Of a stretch of 55,037 nucleotides of DNA, positions 49,605 through 55,037 are shown piece by piece. Both the position numbers and the translations under genes were made by a program. Position 1 is the stretch's first letter, and each line of letters begins with the position of its first letter. The stretch is from DASWIG01 sp965371445 (lineage in GTDB: Bacteria; Acidobacteriota; Thermoanaerobaculia; Multivoradales; J023): NCBI GenBank assembly GCA_965371445.1, contig CBDUYN010000048.1, forward strand, positions 1 to 55,037. The letters are read 5' to 3'. The notes below the pieces were generated by a model that was not told the DNA's origin, did not search any database, and worked only from the letters and a program-made list of their open reading frames with translations.

Positions 49605-50712
49605 ATGCCGTCCAACCACGAGCGCTTGACCCGACTCCTCGAGGAAGTCTCTCCATCGAGACCGAATTGTCTCGTCCTGCTGTATTCGTACTTCGTCGAC
49701 GTAGGGCTCGGCGCGGAGGACGAGATCACGGCGCGAGGTAGGCACCCGCTCTGTCTGGAGCCTCATCCGCTCGCCACCGAGTCGGAGACCATGATCCAGC
49801 TCCTCGGCCGCCTAGAGGGACAGGTCGACTTTGAGCTCCTGGCTCTGCAATGGCTCAAGGGTCTTGACCGGACGATGGTCGAAAAAGAGATCGACGACTC
49901 GTGCGACGAGCTGATCTTCCAGGGCTTCGACGCGAGACCGTATCGGCTATGTCGCCGCAACGACATGGTCGCCGACTACTACAACAAGGAAGCGACTTGG
50001 GACGCGGACCAGAGCCCGTCGCTCGCCACCTATGTCCGATTCCACAAGCTGGTGCCCACGGAGCCGGTGGAGGGCCGGCGACAGATCGAATGCCTCTCGG
50101 AGTACGAATGGGGCTACCGCTCGCTGCACAAGCGACTGAGGAGATGGATCACGGCCAACCCCGCCGCGCTCCGAGTGATGCTTTGGCCTTTCCGGGTGGA
50201 AATCGACTACCGGAACATCGAGGATCCGGACTCCAAGGACGAGATCCGGCTCGTCCGGCTGGCCGAAGTGGCCAACGAAGCGGAGCTGAGCCAGGAAATC
50301 GAGGAGGCTCTCGCGCAAGCTCGGGCGAAGAAAGTCACCGTCTTGCTCTTCCCGGAGCTGGCCGTCCCGGAATCCGCCGAACGGCACATCCGCGACGTTT
50401 TGCGGAGCCACGGGAGGGACGGCGAACGTCGGAATCTGCCGAATGTTGGAGCTGACGCACGGCAACTTCCTCCTCGTGCCCTCTCTCAGCTCGACGACCA
50501 CCGCTCACGCGTCCCACGCGCAAAACCTCGGTGCAAGCAACCGGGCTTCCACCTTCGTCTGCAACCGACGCTTCGACACCCAGCCGACCTCCGAGAGCCC
50601 CGAGGGTACGAGCTTCTACCGCGTCCACCGGAAAGGAGGCGCCCACGTACCCCACTTCGGCAAAGACGAGTGCCCTCTCCCCTACCTCCTCTTCGAGCTC
50701 GGCCGCTCATGA
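49605..50712 (+). pseudogene. Carbon-nitrogen hydrolase-like protein with internal deletion and frameshift
   Basis: From ATG 49605 the first 180 residues are unknown (LLEEVSPSRPNCLVLLYSYF; AVFHK-like region KLVPTEPVEGRRQIECLSEY). Residues 195-270 look like the start of a nitrilase fold (RLVRLAEVANEAELSQEIEE; KKVTVLLFPELAVPESAERH) with the catalytic Glu. After RDVLRSHGRDG homology jumps to another frame: NVGICRMLELTHGNFLLVPS (catalytic Cys in GIC) and STFVCNRRFDTQPTSESPEG, ending PYLLFELGRS at 50712. Sixty or so residues with the catalytic Lys are lost. In its own frame it would continue to 50741 as basic junk. Confidence 0.6.
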
Positions 50713-50768
50713 GCTGGACGACTCAACATAGAATCAAGTAAGATGAGAGGGTGTTGAGAGACGGTTGA

Positions 50769-51629
50769 ATGGAACCTGAGACCTTGATCCCCCCAGACCT
50801 CACCGGCCTCGGTCATGCCGACTTCGAGGAGAAGATTCTGCCTCTCCTTGAAGCCTTGGCGGAGAACCCGCGACTGAAAACATCGCGGCGTGTCCGTTCG
50901 GTTCTCCTCAACCGCGCCCTCATCCTTTTACGGACGGGTTCCCGATCCGAGATCGACGACGAGTCCTATGCCCTCTATCGGTTCCTCGATTCCCCTTCGG
51001 GGGAACGGCTTCAACAAGGGGACCCTGAGGTGTTCGGGGGCCTGAGCGCCGTCGCGCGGCTTCTTGACGCGGCTTCACAACGGATCGACCGTGCCGCCGT
51101 CGATTCGATTCTGCGCAACCACAAGGGACGCGGCCAGCAAGTCCTCGAGGCCGTGGCTGCCCACGGACAGGCCATGCCCCGTTCGCTCCTGCGTAGCCGG
51201 CTCGAGATGTCGGAGTCCCACCTCTCGCACGTCCTGCGCGAGCTCGAGGAGGCAGACCTCATCGTCCGTTATCGTCCGGGGAAGGGCAAGGAGGTCGTCG
51301 TCGATCTGGCCCATGTCGGACGCGAGGTCGTCGAACGCTCGGTCCTGCCGCGCTGGGTCCAGCACCTCGTCGACCGGCTGAGCGACATCGCGGGCTCCAG
51401 GGAGACGAGCCTCGAGCCGACACAGCTCGCCGCCGAGCTCCACGAGCTCGGCGCTCCCTCACGCACCGCCGCGGAGCGGCTGGCCACGGCCCTGGGGGAG
51501 ATCGGCGCCTACACGGAGAAGGTCACCGCTCATGGCGCCTTGACGGAACAGCTCTTCAGCGTCTTCTTCCTCGAAATCTCCGACCGGCAACGCTCACGCT
51601 CGCCGGCGTCTCTTCTCAGCGGTCGCTGA
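50769..51629 (+). CDS. Winged-helix protein paired with the STAND gene
   Basis: 286 residues. The first 100 are helical (FEEKILPLLEALAENPRLKT; RVRSVLLNRALILLRTGSRS). About 115-175 is a winged helix: GRGQQVLEAVAAHGQAMPRS, LLRSRLEMSESHLSHVLREL, EEADLIVRYRPGKGKEVVVD, as in MarR-like proteins. The last third is helical. Its stop overlaps the ATG of the STAND gene (TGATG), so they are made together. It could regulate the locus or serve as a DNA-binding sensor or adaptor for it; the sequence cannot separate these. Confidence 0.75.
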   Translation: MEPETLIPPDLTGLGHADFEEKILPLLEALAENPRLKTSRRVRSVLLNRALILLRTGSRSEIDDESYALYRFLDSPSGERLQQGDPEVFGGLSAVARLLDAASQRIDRAAVDSILRNHKGRGQQVLEAVAAHGQAMPRSLLRSRLEMSESHLSHVLRELEEADLIVRYRPGKGKEVVVDLAHVGREVVERSVLPRWVQHLVDRLSDIAGSRETSLEPTQLAAELHELGAPSRTAAERLATALGEIGAYTEKVTAHGALTEQLFSVFFLEISDRQRSRSPASLLSGR

Positions 51630-54600
51630 TGCTCATCACCTTCTACTCCTTCAAGGGCGGCGTCGGACGGAGCTTTGCCCTGCTGGAGACCGCGGTCCAA
51701 CTCGCCGGACGCGGTGCCTCCGTGCTCGTCTGGGACCTCGACCTCGAAGCTCCGGGCCTGCAGAAGAACCCCGCTCTCAACAGAGTCGACGAGAAGATCC
51801 GCCTCGGCACGCTTGAGCTCGTGCATGAGTTTCGCAAGAACGGTTACAACGAGATCCCCGAGGCCTCCCTCAAAAAGGCGATCGTCCCCTTCCAGCTGGA
51901 GGGCGACCTGGCCGAGGGCGGCGGACGCCTCGACTTCCTGCTCCCCGGCAAGCTCGACGAGACCTATCCCACGCGCTACGCCGACTGCCGCTGGGACGAG
52001 CTCTTCGCTCCCGACGTCGGACCCGGGGCCGTCTTCTTCTACGAGATGGCCCAACGCCTCCAGAAAGGCGAGGACGCCTATGAGTACGTCCTCGTCGACT
52101 CGCGCACCGGCTTCTCCGATCTCTCCGCCGTCTGTACCGTCTACCTCCCCGACCTCGTCGTCATCGTCTACAACCTCGGCGCGCAGAACCTGGCCGGCGT
52201 CGAACGCGTCCACCTGGCCGTGACCAAGACGCCTTCCCGGCAGAGCTCGACAGCGACGGTCCCGGTCCTCTTTCTCGCCAACATGGTGCCCGACGCCCCG
52301 GAAGAGCTGCGCGAGAAGAAGCTCAAGGCCCTGGCCGACGCCAAGCTCAGCCCCCACTTCGTCACCCGGCTGCGTCCCGAGCTCTTGCTGAGCGAGGAGA
52401 TTCCGTCGCTCGCCGGCGACAAGGAGCAGATCCGCGCCTGGACGCCCCTCGTCGACCGCGTCGAGCGACGCCTCCGCGAGCTCACCCGCGAAGCCGACGT
52501 CGAACGTCACGAGAAAACCGAACGCCCCGGGCTCGACCCAAGAAGCGACAAAGAGGAGATCTTCCGCCGCGCCAAGCGCTTCGAGGAGAAGGTGGCCGAG
52601 ATCTTCCAGCTCCTCGGCTACAAGACCGTCGTCGACTACCAGGTCGACGACATGCAGATCGACGTCCGCGGCGAGATGACCGGCGGGCTCGTGCCGAGCT
52701 ACGCCCTCGTCGAGTGCAAGGACTGGGAGCGCCCCGTCGGCCAACGCGACGTGCGGGAGTTCGCCTCCAAGGTCGACTACCTCCGCGACGCCGACGAGCT
52801 CAACTATCAGGCCGTCTTCGTCGCCCGTTCGGGCTTCGTCAACAACGCCCACGCGGTCGCCAAAAAGCTCCGGGTCGAGCTGCGGACCTTCCGGGAGCTC
52901 CTCCTCTCCCTCGTCGACCTGGACCCCCACCTCGACGACGCCTCGCGCAAGTTCGAAGGCACCGCCCTCGAACGCCTCTACGTCGAGCAGGACGCCGTCC
53001 TCCAGAGCGACATCCGGCCCGGCGAGGAGGTCGTCCCGAGGCCGCTCACCGAGACCGTCCGCGCCTGGATCGCAAGACCCTCCGGGACGCTTCTCACCCT
53101 CCTCGGCGACTTCGGCTCCGGCAAGACGAGCTTCTGCCTGCGCCTCGCCGCCGAGCTCGCCCGCCAGGCCCGCGACGACGCCGAGGCCCGGCGGCCCGTC
53201 GTCGTCGACCTGCGCGAGGGCGGCTCGACCACCGTCACCCTGGAGAACCTCCTCGTCCACCGCTGCCAGCAGCTCTCGTCGCGGGCCGTCAACCCGCAGG
53301 CCCTCCTGCACCTCAACCGCGAGGGACATCTCGTCCTCCTCTTCGACGGCTTCGACGAGACCATCGGCTACTCCGAGCCCGGACGCTTCGTCGAGAACCT
53401 GCGCCAGATCCTGCGCGCCGCCGACGGGCGCGCCAAGGTGATCCTCACCTGCCGTACCCATTACTTCCGCGACCAGCCCGAGGAGGTCAAGCGGCTCGGC
53501 AAGGCGAAAGACGTCCTGACGACGCCGGGCGCGACGCAGCTCTACGACGAGATCCGCGAGCGTCAGGGTGCCGAGATCGCCTACCTGCGCGAATTCACCC
53601 CGCAGCAGATCGACACCTACCTGCGCCGCGCCCTGCCGCCCCCCGACGACTGGCAGGCCTTCCGCGAAGAGATCCGCCGCACCTACAACCTCGAGGACCT
53701 GGCCGAGCGGCCGTTCCTCCTCGAGATGATCGTCAAGACCCTGCCGAAGCTGCGCGGACACGAAGGCGAGGTCACGGTCGGCGACCTCTACGAGACCTAC
53801 TGCGAGAGCTGGTTCGCCAAGACCGACTTCCGGCTGACGCTCACCCGCGAGCACAAGGTGGCGCTGGTCGAATACCTGGCGCGGCTGCTGTGGGACACGC
53901 CCGACCAGCGGGTGCACTACCAGCTCCTGGCCGAGAAGTCGGCCGAGTTTTACCGCGGCCAGGAGCTGACGCCCTTCGACAAGGAACGCGTCGACTACGA
54001 GGTGCGCACCGCCCTCTTCCTGCACCGCGACGCCAAGGGCTACTACAACTTCATCCACCGCTCCTTCCTCGAGTTCTTCGTCGCCCGGACCCTGCGCCGC
54101 GGTCTCGCCGAGGGCGACCGACGCTGCCTCGACCTGCGACGCCTGACGCGGGAGGTGGCTTTCTTCCTGGAGCTCTGGCCCGAGGCGGAGAAGATCCCGG
54201 AGATGGCGAAAGGCGTCCTCGACGACGCCTATCAGCCGCGGGTGAGCGAGAACGCGGTCGTCCTGCTCCACCTGCACGTGCGGGCGCGGCTCGGTCCGCT
54301 GGTCGGACCGGGAGCGGAGGTCCACGAGGACGAGGCCCGGCTCGACGAGATCCGCGCCGCCTTCAGCGAGACATGTCGCGGGGTGTTGCTGCGGCTCGAC
54401 GGGGCCGACTTCTCGGGCGCCGACCTCGCCGGCGTGAGCCTGAACGACGCGTCGCTCGCCGGCGCCAGCTTCGAGCGCGCGGTGTTGCGCCGCGCGTCGC
54501 TCGCCGGCGCGGACGCGGCGGAGGCGTCGCTACGGTTTGCCGAGGCGTCCGAGGCGAGCTTCGCCGGGGCCGTCCTCTCGCGGGGCGTCCTCGACCATGC

Positions 54601-55037
54601 GGGCTTCCGGGGTGCCAACTTCTCGGACACCGACCTGAGCGACGCCGACTTGCGGTTCTCGCGGTTCGTCCGCGCGGATCTCCGCAGGGCCGAGCTCGAC
54701 GGAGCGAGGACGACGGGAGCCGGCTTCCTCGGCGCCCGCGGCAAAGGCCTCCCGGCGGCGGGCGAGCCACGGGCGGTGGTCCAGGTCGGACACGGCGACT
54801 GGGTCGGGGGCGTCGCCTGGCATCCGACGGAGCCGCTGGTCGCGTCGGGCTCCGACGACGGTACCGTCAAGATCTGGGACGCGGTCGACGGCGGCCTGGT
54901 CCGGACCCTGGCCGGCCACCGCGGCGCCGTCTCGTCGGTGGCGTGGGAGGGGAGCGGCGAGCGGCTGGCGTCCGGGTCCTATGACCAGACGGTGAAGATC
55001 TGGGACGCGGCCTCGGGCCGCGAGCTGCACACCCTCG
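51629..55037 (+). CDS. Giant STAND protein: ParA-like, PD-(D/E)xK nuclease, NACHT, pentapeptide repeats, WD40 (3' end outside window)
   Basis: Open for 1136 residues to the edge. Residues 1-270: SIMIBI ATPase with MLITFYSFKGGVGRSFALLE (deviant Walker A) and VWDLDLEAPGLQ. About 310-430: restriction-like fold with KVAEIFQLLGYKTVVDYQV, MQIDVRG (Asp 345) and ALVECKDWERPVGQRDVREF (Glu 362, Lys 364), a PD-(D/E)xK site. About 475-850: NACHT NTPase with LLTLLGDFGSGKTSFCLRLA (Lys 499), LVLLFDGFDETIGYSE (573-577), VILTCRTHYFRDQ and YYNFIHRSFLEFFVARTL. About 915-1035: pentapeptide repeats (LDGADFSGADLAGVSL). From about 1049: WD40 repeats (HGDWVGGVAWHPTEPLVASG; SYDQTVKIWDAASGR). A repeat sensor, switch and nuclease effector fit an anti-phage STAND. 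Its size means the annotation is partial. Confidence 0.9.
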   Translation, partial: MLITFYSFKGGVGRSFALLETAVQLAGRGASVLVWDLDLEAPGLQKNPALNRVDEKIRLGTLELVHEFRKNGYNEIPEASLKKAIVPFQLEGDLAEGGGRLDFLLPGKLDETYPTRYADCRWDELFAPDVGPGAVFFYEMAQRLQKGEDAYEYVLVDSRTGFSDLSAVCTVYLPDLVVIVYNLGAQNLAGVERVHLAVTKTPSRQSSTATVPVLFLANMVPDAPEELREKKLKALADAKLSPHFVTRLRPELLLSEEIPSLAGDKEQIRAWTPLVDRVERRLRELTREADVERHEKTERPGLDPRSDKEEIFRRAKRFEEKVAEIFQLLGYKTVVDYQVDDMQIDVRGEMTGGLVPSYALVECKDWERPVGQRDVREFASKVDYLRDADELNYQAVFVARSGFVNNAHAVAKKLRVELRTFRELLLSLVDLDPHLDDASRKFEGTALERLYVEQDAVLQSDIRPGEEVVPRPLTETVRAWIARPSGTLLTLLGDFGSGKTSFCLRLAAELARQARDDAEARRPVVVDLREGGSTTVTLENLLVHRCQQLSSRAVNPQALLHLNREGHLVLLFDGFDETIGYSEPGRFVENLRQILRAADGRAKVILTCRTHYFRDQPEEVKRLGKAKDVLTTPGATQLYDEIRERQGAEIAYLREFTPQQIDTYLRRALPPPDDWQAFREEIRRTYNLEDLAERPFLLEMIVKTLPKLRGHEGEVTVGDLYETYCESWFAKTDFRLTLTREHKVALVEYLARLLWDTPDQRVHYQLLAEKSAEFYRGQELTPFDKERVDYEVRTALFLHRDAKGYYNFIHRSFLEFFVARTLRRGLAEGDRRCLDLRRLTREVAFFLELWPEAEKIPEMAKGVLDDAYQPRVSENAVVLLHLHVRARLGPLVGPGAEVHEDEARLDEIRAAFSETCRGVLLRLDGADFSGADLAGVSLNDASLAGASFERAVLRRASLAGADAAEASLRFAEASEASFAGAVLSRGVLDHAGFRGANFSDTDLSDADLRFSRFVRADLRRAELDGARTTGAGFLGARGKGLPAAGEPRAVVQVGHGDWVGGVAWHPTEPLVASGSDDGTVKIWDAVDGGLVRTLAGHRGAVSSVAWEGSGERLASGSYDQTVKIWDAASGRELHTL

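Overview
The window is high-GC DNA that looks like a member of the Acidobacteriota (possibly a Thermoanaerobaculia-type lineage; low confidence, from gene content only). Supporting signs are a transmembrane Ser/Thr kinase fused to a TPR tail, a SufBCDSUT operon under an Rrf2-type regulator, a RicT/Hfq-like pair, and many toxin-antitoxin and TPR genes. No rRNA or tRNA gene was recognised.

Layout. 0-5 kb (minus strand): a cell-wall locus with a DUF3662-like/FHA protein and one 1319-residue polypeptide that joins FHA, SEDS (RodA/FtsW) and class B PBP domains. 5.2-16.1 kb (plus): a pentapeptide-repeat/TIR protein, a decayed copy of the start of the downstream PBP1 gene, a secreted RHS/YD-repeat protein broken by two compensating frameshifts with a HExxH toxin tip and 2.3 candidate immunity genes, a truncated vapBC, then the intact class A PBP. 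16.1-28.9 kb: an intact vapBC-like pair, a metal-site-less MBL protein, nhaC-hfq-ricT and purD-pta on the minus strand, mtnA, a Zn-ribbon membrane protein, the kinase and sodC. 28.9-37.4 kb is an accessory graveyard: frameshifted mazEF, intact vapBC, TPR and M29-aminopeptidase fragments, a 42-bp minisatellite, a 4.18-kb IS1-family transposon with passenger genes, and a VapC killed by an amber codon. 37.4-43.8 kb (minus): the suf operon behind a promoter with an overlapping palindrome. 43.8-48.9 kb: an SGNH-like protein and a membrane glycosyltransferase (plus), then a lipid kinase and ruvB (minus). 48.9-55.0 kb: toxin and nuclease debris, then a decayed carbon-nitrogen hydrolase, a winged-helix protein and a large STAND protein (ParA-like, PD-(D/E)xK nuclease, NACHT, pentapeptide repeats, WD40) that runs off the end.

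How the parts relate. Core genes are all open and carry intact motifs, whereas frame breaks cluster in accessory genes, which argues for real decay more than poor sequence. The best candidates for an under-described system are the terminal STAND locus, the passenger-carrying IS1-type element, and the FHA-SEDS-PBP fusion. Three toxin-antitoxin loci appear to start transcription exactly at the antitoxin ATG.
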